DNA from: UBA10649 sp963749905
Lineage (GTDB): Bacteria > Actinomycetota > Actinomycetes > S36-B12
Assembly (NCBI GenBank): GCA_963749905.1
Contig: CAVVOF010000006.1
Span: 530,282 to 594,281 of the forward strand
Direction of reading: 5' to 3'
DNA: 64,000 bases
Part shown: one piece after another, positions 38,821 through 48,207 of the stretch
How positions within the stretch are numbered: position 1 is the stretch's first letter
Layout: every line of letters starts with the position of its first letter
The notes under the pieces: generated by a model
What the model saw: only the letters and a program-made list of their open reading frames with translations
Databases searched by the model: none
Told to the model about the DNA's origin: nothing
Position numbers and translations under genes: made by a program

Positions 38821-40191
38821 GGGTCGCTCACCTCCGGCAGGGTCAACGTCGGGGAGGGCGTGGGCGTGGGTTCCTCGCTCGGCTCGCCGGTCGGCTCCCC
38901 GGTCGGTGTCGGCGACGGCGTCGGCTCGGCGTCGGGGTCGACGGCGTCCGGGACGTCCCAACTGACGCTGCACAGCCCAAGGCCCTCGCTCAGCACGATG
39001 TCTTTGCTCGCGGGAGTGGCCCCCGGCGCCGTGAAGGTCCAGGTCCCGGCCGGCAGCGAGGTCTTGATCAGCAGCGAGTCGTTCCAGCTCCCGAGCGGGT
39101 AGTCCGTCGTCGCGCACGGGCCGCCGGTGTAGACGGCCTTGACGTTCTCCCCGGGTGGTCCGACCAACTGCACGCGGGTGGCGCCGAGCTCCATCGTCGC
39201 CGTGCCGCCCGCGGAGAGCTCGGCGGTGGCGTTGCTGCCGTCGCCGGCGCCCACGCACGGGCGCAGCCAGCCGGTGTAGTCGTCGGGCCACAGGCCCGTG
39301 ACGGTGACCGGGAAGGCGTCGAAGGCGCTCGGTGCGAGGGACAGGGTGTCCGGGTCGAACTCGAACGGCATGCCTGCGGGGACGGGGTACCCGTCGGTGC
39401 CGGCGGTGAAGACGAGCGAGCCCGGCTGGGCGAGCGCGAAGGTGAGCGGCGTATTGGCCTGCTCCTCGATGGCGACCCCGGTGTCGCTGCCGCCGGTCGG
39501 GGACTCGGTGATGTGGCCGGGCTTGCCGACCGTGACCGCCCAGCTAGTCCCGACCGCGAGGTCGGGCACGAAGACGCAGCCCTGCTCGCCGGTGATCTGC
39601 TGGAACGTCTGCACTCCGTTGGTGCCGGTCACCGTCGCCCCGGGGACCGGCTCGCCCTGGTCATCCGTGACGGCCACCGTCAGCGTGCCGACGTTCTCAG
39701 CGGGCGCGGTGTCCGTCGGGTAGATGACTGCGTCGAGTCCCTGCGGCGCCTGCAGGTCTCCGCCCTCGACGTCGATGCGCACGCGCAGGTACGCCTTGCT
39801 CGGGTTGACGCCGGGGCCCGACCTGGCAGGGGTTGACGGTCGCGCCGATGTCGACCCACGTGGCCGTCGTCGTGACGGTGAAGTCGCCCGCGGCGGTGTC
39901 CGCCGTGCGGGTGGTCTGCCCCAGTGCCAGGGCGGTGGTGTCGGACGCCCGGAGGGCGTCGAGCTCGGCGCGCGCTAGGGAGGCGGCGAAGACACGGTCG
40001 GCGTTGCCGCGAACCGTGCGGATCGACGTCATGATCAGGCCGAGGACGGCGGCCGACACGATCAGGAAGATGCCGAGGGCGACCATGACCTCGACGAGGG
40101 AGAAGCCGTCGTCGGGCGGGCGACTCTGGGGCAGGCGAATCCGGGGCAGGCAGGACGAGCGCCCGGCCTGCGCGCCCCTCAGCCTGGCCAT
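38802..40191 (-). CDS. PilV-like minor pilin with long beta-rich C-terminus (one extra base)
   Basis: About 462 aa. The leader and helix read DDGFSLVEVMVALGIFLIVS, a class III prepilin signature. An extra base in the GGGG/CCCC run near 39819 shifts the frame; after it the protein continues as VNPSKAYLRVRIDVEGGD. The C-terminal ~300 residues include a carboxypeptidase-regulatory-like beta sandwich (VTDDQGEPVPGATVTG) and end in a Pro/Thr/Glu-rich stalk (PSPTPTGEPTGEP). It may be an adhesive minor pilin. It opens the operon, 60 bases after a pilus-type promoter motif. Confidence 0.85.
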
Positions 40192-40252
40192 GACTCACCC
40201 CACAACACGCGGGATCCGCCGACCCGCCCCTGCGGCTCGGCTCCCACAGTGA

Positions 40253-40282
40253 GTTTCGGACCAACCCGCCCCCACCTGAGCC
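40253..40282 (-). promoter_or_regulatory. WhiG/FliA-type promoter motif of the minor-pilin operon
   Basis: On the minus strand GGCTCAG, exactly 15 bases, then TCCGAAAC. The -10 box is identical to that of pilA and the -35 differs at one base. It lies about 60 bases upstream of the PilV-like start. Confidence 0.5.
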
Positions 40283-40295
40283 GTCCGGACCCTCC

Positions 40296-40365
40296 CCCCG
40301 TCGGTCTTGAGGTTGGTGGTCGGAAAACGGCCGATTTGCGACCACCAACCTCAAGATCGACGGGG
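40296..40365. repeat. 70-nt palindromic repeat, copy 5
   Basis: Arms as in copy 1 (left end CCCCGTCGGTCTTGAGG). It lies between the minor-pilin operon promoter and the stop of the NlpC/P60 gene, both on the minus strand, and may terminate the latter. Confidence 0.9.
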
Positions 40366-40396
40366 GTCAGGTGGGGTCAGGTAGGGCCGGGCGGGG

Positions 40397-42056
40397 TCAG
40401 CCGGCGGCGGCCTGGGCGGCTTTCTTCGCCGCCTTCTTCGCAGCCTTCTTCGCGGCCTTCTTCGCGGCCTTCTTCGCCGCCTTGTCCTTCTTCGCGTTCT
40501 TCTCAGCGACCTCGGCGGGGCTCTCGAACGCGCCCTTCTTGGCCACGATCGCCTCACCCGACGCCGGGATCACCCGACGGACGCCGAGGAAGTTGGCCAC
40601 GTCCGTCCCGGTGAACTCCTTGACGTGTGCCACGTCGCCGCACGCGTTCGTGTGCGCCATCAGCGGCACGCCGCCCGGCTCGGCCGGCCCGAGGTACATG
40701 ACCACGTGCCGGTAGGGGCAGGTCTCTCCCTCGGGGCAGGTGTCGTACAGCACCAGGTCGCCTGGGCGGATCTTGTTCGGCTTGATCACCGCGTAGTGCG
40801 GGTCGAGCGACGCCCCGTCCCACGGCACCATGTTGCGGGTCGACGGCGCCCAGCCGTTGCCCGCCGTCTTCAGCCCCGCTCCCTCCGCGTACGCCCGCGA
40901 GACGTAGGACGAGCAGTCGTAGCGCCACGGGTCGAGCCGGCCGATGCCCTCGCACGCGTACGGCGCGCCCAGCCGCACCAGCGCCCACTTGATCGCGAAC
41001 GCCGCCTGCGGCGTGGCCGCCGTGCGGACCGCGATGTTGCACAGCTGCTTGACCTTGACGCCCTCGGGAACCGTGCCCTCGAGCACCGACTTCGGGCAGC
41101 CGTTGCCGCCGACCACCGTCTGCGGCGCCGCCGCCGCGATCAGCCGCTGCAGCTCCTTCTGGTCCTTCTTCAGCTGCTTCTTCGTCTTCTTCAGCGTCTT
41201 CGCGACGACGGCGAGCCGCTTGTGATCCTCCGCGGACCGCATCATCACCGTCGACGCGGCCGACGTCGGCCACCACCGCCGCGTTCGCCGCGAAGTCGTA
41301 GTCGACCGACTCCTGCCCGGTCGCCGATCGCAGGTAGACGAGGGAGTCGATGGTCCGGAGCACGTCGTCCGGCTTGCTGCCGAGCACGCCGAGGATCACG
41401 TCGACATCGGTGCTGCCGGCCACGTACATGTCGTGGACGGCCAGGTCGAACTGGGCCGAGGCGTCCTGCAGCTTGTGGCTGGCCAGATTGCGCACGCGCA
41501 GGGCCAGTGCGAGGTCGCTGTTCGTCGACTCGAGCACCTGGTTCGCCGCCCCGAGGTCCTCGCTCAGGTTGCGGACCTTCAGCTTGCCCTTCTCGACCTT
41601 CTTCCACAGCCGCGTGTAGGTGTCGACGAAGCCGGGGTCGAGCGGCGGGGCCGCATCGGTGTACGGGCGGGCGCCGCCGTCCTCGCCGGGCGCCTGCGGG
41701 CGTTCGCCTGGCTGCGACCCGCCGCCGGCCTGCTCGGCGCGCGCGGGCTTGCCGTCACCACCACCGTTGCCACCCCCGGACGGCTTGCCGTCGGAGGCGG
41801 GCTGGCCGTCCGACGCCGGCCCGGGATCGGCGTACGAGGGCAGCGCAGGACCGGGATCCGCGGGCACCTCCGGCTCGGCTGGTACCGGATCGGCTGGCGG
41901 CCCGGGGTCCGCGGCCGGCTGCTCCTGCCCGGGGGTCACCGCCTCGTCGTCGGCGACCGCGGGGCCGACCGCCCCCAGCAGCGCAGCACTCAGCGCGACC
42001 GCGAGGGTGAACGGCACAAGCCGACCCCTCCGCGGCCCCAAGGCCGAGGTTCGCAT
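40397..42056 (-). CDS. Secreted NlpC/P60 peptidoglycan hydrolase with Lys-Ala tail (one extra base)
   Basis: About 552 aa. A signal peptide (residues ~1-35, LVPFTLAVALSAALLGA) is followed by a ~100-residue Pro/Gly/Asp-rich region. A coiled coil comes next (RLWKKVEKGKLKVRNLSEDL). The NlpC/P60 domain has its catalytic Cys in RYDCSSYVSRAY and His in YRHVVMYLG. The last ~30 residues are AAKK repeats. An extra base near 41259 breaks the frame before the second helical part (VMMRSAEDHKRLAVV). It cleaves peptidoglycan stem peptides, as in the RipA type. The start is the ATG at 42056, six bases after GGGCGGG. Confidence 0.85.
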
Positions 42057-42125
42057 GGACATCCCGCCCATTATGGGGCTCGCGTGGCAACATCCCGACC
42101 GCGACATCCGGCGCTAGCATGAATC

Positions 42126-44864
42126 GTGGCCCGCTTCCCCGGCGAACAGTCCCTGGCCGCTGCCGTCACCCAGGGCTTGGGTACGTGGCTGCACCCCGAC
42201 TCCCCCTACCGGCGCGGCAGCGAGCCCGAACGGCAGATCCAGCGCCGGGCCGGACTCGTCGGGCTTCTCTGCATCCTCACCGGCGCCATCGGCGTGGCGT
42301 GGGCCCTCGTCGACGTCCTGATCCGCGACGCGGCCGCGAACGTCGTCGATCCCGCGTTCGGCCCGGCCACCCTCCAGGGCGCCGTCGTCCTCGTCATCAT
42401 CAGCGTCTTCGCCCCGCAGGCACTGTTCCGCACCCGCAGCGCGGCGCTGACCCGCGAGGTGCTCAGCAACCCGTCGGCGCCGATCCGGCCCTGGCGCTCC
42501 ACGACCGATCACGTTCGACGCGGTGCTCGTCGGCGCCCTGCTCGCCGGCCTCTACTTCGACGCGGCGCTGACGCTCGCCTTCTTCGGGATGGCCTTCGTG
42601 CGCGCGCATCGTCTTCCAGAGCCGCCGCGGGCTCGCGCGTCGATCCCAACGCCCGCTTCCACAGCCTCACCGACGGCGTGGACGACCGCCGTCACCGGCG
42701 CCGCGGCCTTCTTGGTCGTCAAGCCACTGACCGCTGTCCGTCTCCGCCGGCGGCTCGATCCTGCCGCTGCTGTTCGCGGCGGTCGTCGCGATGTACGTCG
42801 GGACTCGCCTTCAACTCGGTCGAGCGCTGGGTGGCCGGCGACCGCACTCGCTGGGCCTTCGCCCGCGATGCCGTCGACACCCGCCGCATCGTCGTCGCGC
42901 TCGTCAGCGCCGTCATCGCGTGGCTCGTCTCCGTCGTCGGCGTGTGGGTCGGCGAGGCCTACGGCGACAGCGCCCAGCTCGCCGGCTCACTCGCCGGGCT
43001 GGCGCATCTTCGTCGCCGCCTGGCTGATCCTCTGGTACGCCTCGATCCGGCTGTGGCGTCGGGACGCCGCTGCGCACGCTCGCCCTGTGGTCGCCGCACC
43101 AGGCCGAGGTGGTCGGCCGCCTCGCGGACGGCTCCCTCAGCGCCCGACCTCGCGGCCCGCGCGGCGCTGCCCGTCACGACTCGCATGGCCGTGTCGGTGT
43201 TCGGCGCGACGCGCGCGATGGCGATCGTCGACGACGGCCGCGACCAGCGTCACCAGCGACCTCGTCGCCGTCGACCTGCACGACAGCGCCCCGACTCCCG
43301 ACCCGACGTCGCTCGCGACCCTCCCCCACCTGCGCATGCCGCTCTACGCCGTGCCCGGGCACCCCAACACGCAGCAGCGTGACCGTCGCCGGCTGGCTGT
43401 GGCCGGGCTGGTTCATGACCCGCTCGACCGACGGTCGTGCAGCGCTTCACCGATCTCGCCACGCGGCGCTGCTCACGCCGGTGGTCGCGTCCGACGACGA
43501 TCGCGTCGACGCGCGCGTTCGACACGATGTTCGACACGGTCAACCGGTGGCCGACCCTCACCGCCTTCGAGGAGGCCGTCGGCCGCATGCGCGCGCGGGC
43601 CGACGCCAGCCCGCAGACCGACTCGCTGCTCGTCGGCGTCTACGCGATCGACGAGTTCGGCGCACTCGCCGGCGGCCGCTTCGAGCAGGCCGCCGTCGCG
43701 CAGGTCGTGCGGCTCGCCCTCGGCCACCAGGAGTTCGCCGGCCACGACCTGTTCGTGGCGTACGAGGAGCCCGGGCCGGCTGTGGGTGGCCCTCGGCGGC
43801 GGGCCCATCATCCGCAACGGCATCGCGCTGCTGCGCGGGCTGCAGCAGCACATCAACGACCACGGCGCCGTGCCCAGCGCGCGCCTGGACGTCGACGTGC
43901 ACGTGAGCGTCTCCTTCGGCTACGCCGCCCACCAGGTCGACGACTTCACGTTCGACGGGCTGATGTCGCACGGCGCGCGAGCGGCTCGTCGCCGACCAGG
44001 GCTCGCGCGATCCGTTCAACGTCGACAACCTGCTCTCCTACGACATCCGGCCCGAGGACATCATCGGCGAGCCGGAGACGCCGGTGACCGCCGTCGACGT
44101 CCTGAACCTGCTCCAGAGGACCGATCGAGCCGCGACGGGCACGGCCGTTCACCACGCACTTCCTGCCGATCGCCGACCTCGACACGGGGACACGTCGAGG
44201 CGCTCATCGTGTCGACCGGCTGGCAGCGTTCGTTCGGCAGCCTCGACCTCGCCGAGCCCGACGCAACTTCCGCACGCTCGTCAACCGGCAGGCGGAGCTG
44301 GCCGGCGAGGCGACCAGCATCGTGCTCGAACGACTGAAGGCGGTGTTCGCGGAGGCCGACGCGCTCGGGCACGAGCGACCTGCCCGTGATCGTCTCGCTG
44401 CCGTCGATCCTGCTCGACCCCGAGGCCGGCGAGCTGGCGCTGCCCAACCTCGTCACGCCGTTCCTCGACCGACGCGAGTGCGCGCGCACGGTCATCCTGA
44501 TCGACGCCGTCCCCGTCGGCGCGGGGCAGGCGCTGCGCACTGCTCGTCCGACCGCGGCGTGCACATCGCGGTGACGGCGGCGCGCCGCAGCGGCGGCCGA
44601 TCCCGACCGACCTGTTCGGGTGGCAGCGCTGGGCCATCGTCTTCCCGCAGCACGTGGTCCAGGGCCCGGCGGCGTCGACGGGCTGACCGATCCAGCAGAC
44701 GGCCAGCGCGATCGCGACCCACGACACCCGCCTGATCGCCATCGCCGACGACAGCGTCGACGCCCGTGACCTCACCGCGCACAACGTGCGGTGGGCGGTG
44801 GATCCGCGGCACCCGGTGGAGTCCGTGCGGGAGTCCGTCGGGCATCGCCCGCGACCGGACCTAG
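42126..44864 (+). pseudogene. Membrane protein with degenerate GGDEF-EAL domains, broken by >20 single-base insertions
   Basis: Coding quality is high but the frame changes about every 30-250 bases. Following the frames gives a protein of ~900 aa. It has two or more pairs of membrane helices (LVGLLCILTGAIGVAWALV; FAAVVAMYVG; VVALVSAVIAWLVSVVGVWV). A GGDEF-like domain follows (LLVGVYAIDEFGAL, VSVSFGYA), then an EAL-like domain (THFLPIADLDTGHVEALI, RTVILIDAVPVG). Both catalytic signatures are absent, so it would be a c-di-GMP receptor at most. Nearly all shifts fit one extra base, for example at 42507, 42607, 42733, 43139, 43239, 43436, 43978 and 44141. A reading error in the assembly is likelier than decay. 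It ends TAG 44862-44864. Confidence 0.7.
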
Positions 44865-44907
44865 TCGCCCGCATATCCACCCTTATCCAGGGGGGTGGCT
44901 CATGACG

Positions 44908-44949
44908 AGAGCCCGCGGAGTGGTTCAGGGATGCCGTTCCGCGGGCTCT
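44908..44949 (+). terminator. GC-rich hairpin after the GGDEF-EAL gene
   Basis: AGAGCCCGCGGA (44908-44919) pairs fully with TCCGCGGGCTCT (44938-44949) around an 18-base loop. It lies 43 bases after the stop at 44864. The rest of 44865-45175 has no gene; it holds possible operator repeats (45078-45110). Confidence 0.7.
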
Positions 44950-45077
44950 ACTCGTGCTGGTAGGGGTCGAACCGACCGCCTAGTACCGGCCTGAATGGGC
45001 TCGCCCCTCAGCAGCCCACTCGAAGGTTCACGTCTACCGGACCAACACCCCCAAGGGTAGGTCTGCGCCGTCATCCC

Positions 45078-45110
45078 CGGATATCCGCAAAAGTGGATAT
45101 AGACGGATAT
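45078..45110 (+). promoter_or_regulatory. Triple GGATAT repeat upstream of the GAF-LuxR gene
   Basis: GGATATCCG, GTGGATATAG and CGGATATAC lie within 33 bases, about 65 bases before the start at 45176. The first is a palindrome. They could be operator sites, perhaps for autoregulation, and the middle one resembles the site at 24149. The region is AT-rich for this genome. Confidence 0.35.
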
Positions 45111-45175
45111 ACCCTTGGTCAAAGATTCTCGGGTGGGGCAGCGCCCGTCGCGCCGGCGAAGGAGGGTGACCAGCC

Positions 45176-45955
45176 ATGGAACTGGACCGCACGACTGCAC
45201 TCACGTACTTCCTGAGATTCCTCGCCGGCAACCCCGAGGGCGACGCCGCCGCCCGGGCCCTGGTGCTCGGCGCGATGTCGCCACTGGGAGTCATCGCAGC
45301 GCACGTGTACGCCAGCGAGAAGCCCGAGACCCTCGAGCTGGTCGGCAACTACGGCATCAACGACGAGACGATGACCAGCTACCGGGTCGTGACGACGTCG
45401 ATGCCGATGCCGCTGTGCGAGGCGTTCACCACCCTGAACCCGGTGCGGGTCGCCGAGAAGGACCTCGTGCACCTGTACCCGATCCTGCAGTCCGACCCGA
45501 CGATGGCCGACGGCTCGGCCCGCGGCAACGACAACAAGGGGCAGCTGATCTACTCCCCGCTGCTGAACTCCGGCGTGGCCATCGGCGCGCTCGGGCTGCT
45601 CCAGGAGGACACCCGTGACTGGGAGGCCGCGGAGTGGCAGTACCTCGACGGCGTGACCGCCGCGCTGTCGATGTGGCTGAACAACCAGCGGGAGATCCTC
45701 GTCGAGCGCTGGCGCCGGCTGGCACCCGCCCCGGCTCGCGAGGTGCGCATCTCCGAGCGGCAGCGCGAGATCCTCGAGCTGATCGGCCTGGACCGCACGA
45801 ACGGCGAGATCGCGAAGAGCCTGGGCTACTCCGTGCCGACGATCAAGAAGGACCTGCAGCACCTGATGAAGCTGCTCGGGACGCACGACCGTCGGTCCAC
45901 GGCGGGCCGGGCCCGAGAGATCGGCCTGCTGCCGGAGCGCCGCCGCACCGAGTAG
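45176..45955 (+). CDS. GAF-LuxR family transcriptional regulator
   Basis: 259 aa. An N-terminal GAF-like sensor domain (residues ~1-165) is followed by a LuxR/GerE helix-turn-helix (ISERQREILELIGLDRTNGE, then IAKSLGYSVPTIKKDLQHLM). There is no receiver domain or membrane helix, so the ligand is presumably small or bound internally. The ATG at 45176 has AAGGAGG nearby. It is a single-gene unit that ends six bases before a 91-nt palindromic element, convergent with the cobalamin operon. Targets are unknown. Confidence 0.88.
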   Translation: MELDRTTALTYFLRFLAGNPEGDAAARALVLGAMSPLGVIAAHVYASEKPETLELVGNYGINDETMTSYRVVTTSMPMPLCEAFTTLNPVRVAEKDLVHLYPILQSDPTMADGSARGNDNKGQLIYSPLLNSGVAIGALGLLQEDTRDWEAAEWQYLDGVTAALSMWLNNQREILVERWRRLAPAPAREVRISERQREILELIGLDRTNGEIAKSLGYSVPTIKKDLQHLMKLLGTHDRRSTAGRAREIGLLPERRRTE

Positions 45956-45961
45956 CCCAGC

Positions 45962-46052
45962 CTCGTTTGTCCCGTAATGCGGGACAGATCCGCGAATCGG
46001 GCCCCGAAACGCCCGCATTCACGCCGTTGTCCCGCGTTACGGGAGAAACGAG
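45962..46052. repeat. 91-nt double-hairpin element, copy A
   Basis: Terminal arms CTCGTTTGTCCCG and its near complement enclose two self-pairing hairpins (TGTCCCG/CGGGACA at the left, TTGTCCCG/CGGGAG at the right) around a central GGGCCCC. Copy B at 49924-50014 has the same length and the same ends. It lies between two convergent genes and probably ends both transcripts. Confidence 0.85.
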
Positions 46053-46061
46053 AGGGGCCAG

Positions 46062-46694
46062 CTACCCCTTGAGCCCCCTGAGCATGCTCACCGCGGCGGA
46101 GGCGTCGGGGGCGTAGAGATCGGCTCCCACCTGCCGCCACAGGTCCTCGCCACCTCGGAACGCGTTTCCGCCCACCATGATCGGCGGCGTCTCCTCACCG
46201 AGTGCCTCACGGATGCCCGCGATCGTGGCCTTGACGGAGCCCAGGTGCAGGACCAGAGCCGTGGACAGACCGACGACGCGGGGCTTCCGTTCGCGAATGG
46301 CCCCGGCGAGGTCGCGGACCGGCATCGACGATCCGTAGAAGTCGACGTCCCAGCCGTCGCATTCCAACAGGTCGGCGAGCAGGCGCGGGCCGAGTTCGTG
46401 GAGCTCGCCGGGCGTACAGGCCACGAGCGCACGCGCGCCGCCTGACGCCGACCCCGCGAGCGCCGCATAGCAGGTGCTGGCGACGAAGCTGTTGATGGCC
46501 GTAGCCAGGTGCTCGCCGGCCACGGAGATCTCGCCGCGCTCCCACAGTTCCCCCACGCGATACTGCGCGGGCGTGATCAGGTCGACGTACAGTCCGTGCA
46601 GGCCCGCCAGGTCGACCGCCCGCGCCTGCCCCTCCGCGAGGCACACGTCGTCATCGCCGGCCAGCAGGTGCTCGACGTACTGCTCGACGTTCAC
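46062..46694 (-). CDS. CarH-like cobalamin-binding sensor protein
   Basis: 210 aa, two domains. The N-terminal four-helix bundle contains Trp51-x9-Glu61-His62 (WERGEISVAGEH), the motif that caps adenosylcobalamin in CarH/LitR photoreceptors. The Rossmann-type domain has ELHELG (97-102), an ExHxxG variant with His99 as expected cobalt ligand. Conserved PRVVGLSTAL and MVGGNAF follow. It has no MerR DNA-binding domain, so it would signal through a partner. The GTG at 46694 overlaps the upstream stop. It is the last gene of the kinase-GGDEF operon. Confidence 0.85.
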   Translation of the reverse strand: MNVEQYVEHLLAGDDDVCLAEGQARAVDLAGLHGLYVDLITPAQYRVGELWERGEISVAGEHLATAINSFVASTCYAALAGSASGGARALVACTPGELHELGPRLLADLLECDGWDVDFYGSSMPVRDLAGAIRERKPRVVGLSTALVLHLGSVKATIAGIREALGEETPPIMVGGNAFRGGEDLWRQVGADLYAPDASAAVSMLRGLKG

Positions 46695-47110
46695 TCCGCT
46701 CCCCCATCGCCTGCGGGGAACGACTCTGCGATCAGGCCGTTGACGGCCCGTCGATAGGCAGCGAACTCCTCGCGCATGACCTCGGTGGTGAGCCGCTCGT
46801 CGATCTCGCTCGCGATGTCTTCGAACATGAGCGCCACCAGCGCATCCCCGAATCCCAGGTCCTGGCCAGCGCGCAGGCGTACCAGCCACCCGAGGTTCTG
46901 CTCGATGGCGGTCGTCGAGCCAAGGGCCAGGTCAGTGCCGATCGCCTCCAGCCAGAAGCCGATCACCTGGCCGATCATCTCGCTCCCGCCCATCTCGCGC
47001 TGAGCCGCCAGGCGTGCCATCGTCTCGTCGCCCCGTAGCCGGGCTCGCGCGCCCGCGAGGATGTCGTCGTGGTGCTCGGTCAGCACCTCAGAGATCGTTT
47101 GCTCCGTCAT
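46691..47110 (-). CDS. Small helical sensor-like protein (RsbR N-terminal type?)
   Basis: 139-aa, nearly all-helical soluble protein (LTEHHDDILAGARARL, MIGQVIGFWLEAIGTDLALG, LVALMFEDIASEIDERL). It recalls RsbRD-type N-terminal sensor domains, but the similarity is weak and the call tentative. The ATG at 47110 overlaps the end of the GGDEF gene; the end overlaps the cobalamin gene. It is likely a partner protein within this signalling operon. Confidence 0.6.
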   Translation of the reverse strand: MTEQTISEVLTEHHDDILAGARARLRGDETMARLAAQREMGGSEMIGQVIGFWLEAIGTDLALGSTTAIEQNLGWLVRLRAGQDLGFGDALVALMFEDIASEIDERLTTEVMREEFAAYRRAVNGLIAESFPAGDGGAE

Positions 47111-48207
47111 GGCCTTCCCTCCGCCTGACTTCCCTCGACCCGATCGCGTCCCCCCCGTTTGGCGCGGTACAGCGCCTCGTCGGCCCTGTCGACCAGACCC
47201 GCGACGGTGTCGTCGGGGCGCCATTGCGCGACGCCGAAACTCGCCGTCAGCGGCTCGGAACGGAAGGACAGCGGGACGGCCCGAACGCCCGCCCGCATTC
47301 GCTCGGCAAGCACCCAGGCCTGCTCGATGGCCGAGTTGGGCAATAGCGCGAGGAACTCCTCGCCCCCGTATCGGGCGACCACGTCGGACATGCGCGCCGA
47401 CGACTCCAGGGACCGCGCCACCGCGACGAGGACCTGATCCCCCACCGCGTGCCCGAACTTGTCGTTCACGTCCTTGAAGTGATCGAGATCGATCATGACG
47501 ACGCAGAAGGGCACGGCGTACCGGCGGGCGCGGTCGGCCTCACTGTGGAGCACCTCGTCCAGCCACCGCCGGTTCGTGAGGTCGGTGAGTGCGTCTCGTC
47601 GGGACAGTTGCTCGATCCGGTCGTGTGCGTCCCGCAGCGCCTGATTCTGTTCACGCAGCTTCTGCGTGCGCTCCTCGACTCGGCGCTCCAGGGTTGCGTT
47701 GGCCTCAGTCAGCTCGGTGATCAGCCTGCGGTTCTCGACGACCAGTCGATAGCGGTCCATGCCGTCGCTGAGCACGGCACGCAGCTCGTCAGGGTGCCAG
47801 GGCTTGGTGACGTACCGGTACACCTGGCCCTCGTTGACGGCATCGATCACGGCCGTGATGTCGGAGTACCCGGTGAACAGGATGCGCGAGGCCTCCGGGG
47901 CGATGTCGAGCGAGCGGGCGAGCAACTCGGTCCCTGCGCCACCAGGCATCCGCTGATCGGTGAGGATCACCGCAACTGAGTTCTGCTTCAGCAGGGCGAG
48001 AGCCTCGTCGGCTGACCCGGCCGTGATGACCCGGTACTCACCGTCGAGCAGGGCGGAAACGGACGCCGTGATCTCCGGCTCGTCGTCGATGACCAGGATG
48101 CAGGGAGGCTCGACGGGCGGAGGCGCGGGAACGTCCGGTTGCGCATCGGGAGCCCGGTCCTTCTTCCGCTGTTCGAGCTTCTCCTCGAATGCTCCACTGA
48201 GGCTCAT
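47107..48207 (-). CDS. Response regulator with diguanylate cyclase output (REC-GGDEF)
   Basis: 366 aa. A receiver domain (residues ~35-155) has Asp84 as phosphoacceptor (ILTDQRMPG), acidic residues DDE at 41-43 and Lys135. A coiled coil (~165-200) leads to a GGDEF domain with the active GGEEF motif (281-285). An I-site RxxD (R272-D275) precedes it at the proper distance, so product inhibition is expected. It makes c-di-GMP on phosphorylation, presumably by the kinase encoded upstream, to which it is coupled by ATGA. Confidence 0.94.
   Translation of the reverse strand: MSLSGAFEEKLEQRKKDRAPDAQPDVPAPPPVEPPCILVIDDEPEITASVSALLDGEYRVITAGSADEALALLKQNSVAVILTDQRMPGGAGTELLARSLDIAPEASRILFTGYSDITAVIDAVNEGQVYRYVTKPWHPDELRAVLSDGMDRYRLVVENRRLITELTEANATLERRVEERTQKLREQNQALRDAHDRIEQLSRRDALTDLTNRRWLDEVLHSEADRARRYAVPFCVVMIDLDHFKDVNDKFGHAVGDQVLVAVARSLESSARMSDVVARYGGEEFLALLPNSAIEQAWVLAERMRAGVRAVPLSFRSEPLTASFGVAQWRPDDTVAGLVDRADEALYRAKRGGRDRVEGSQAEGRP

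Noticed and set aside
42126..44864. Programmed frameshifting as explanation of the broken gene
   Set aside because: More than twenty +1 sites without slippery motifs in one gene is implausible; sequence error is simpler.
44960..44990. tRNA-like T-arm sequence (GGTCGGTTCGACC on the minus strand)
   Set aside because: The five-base T stem does not pair, and no acceptor or anticodon arm is found.
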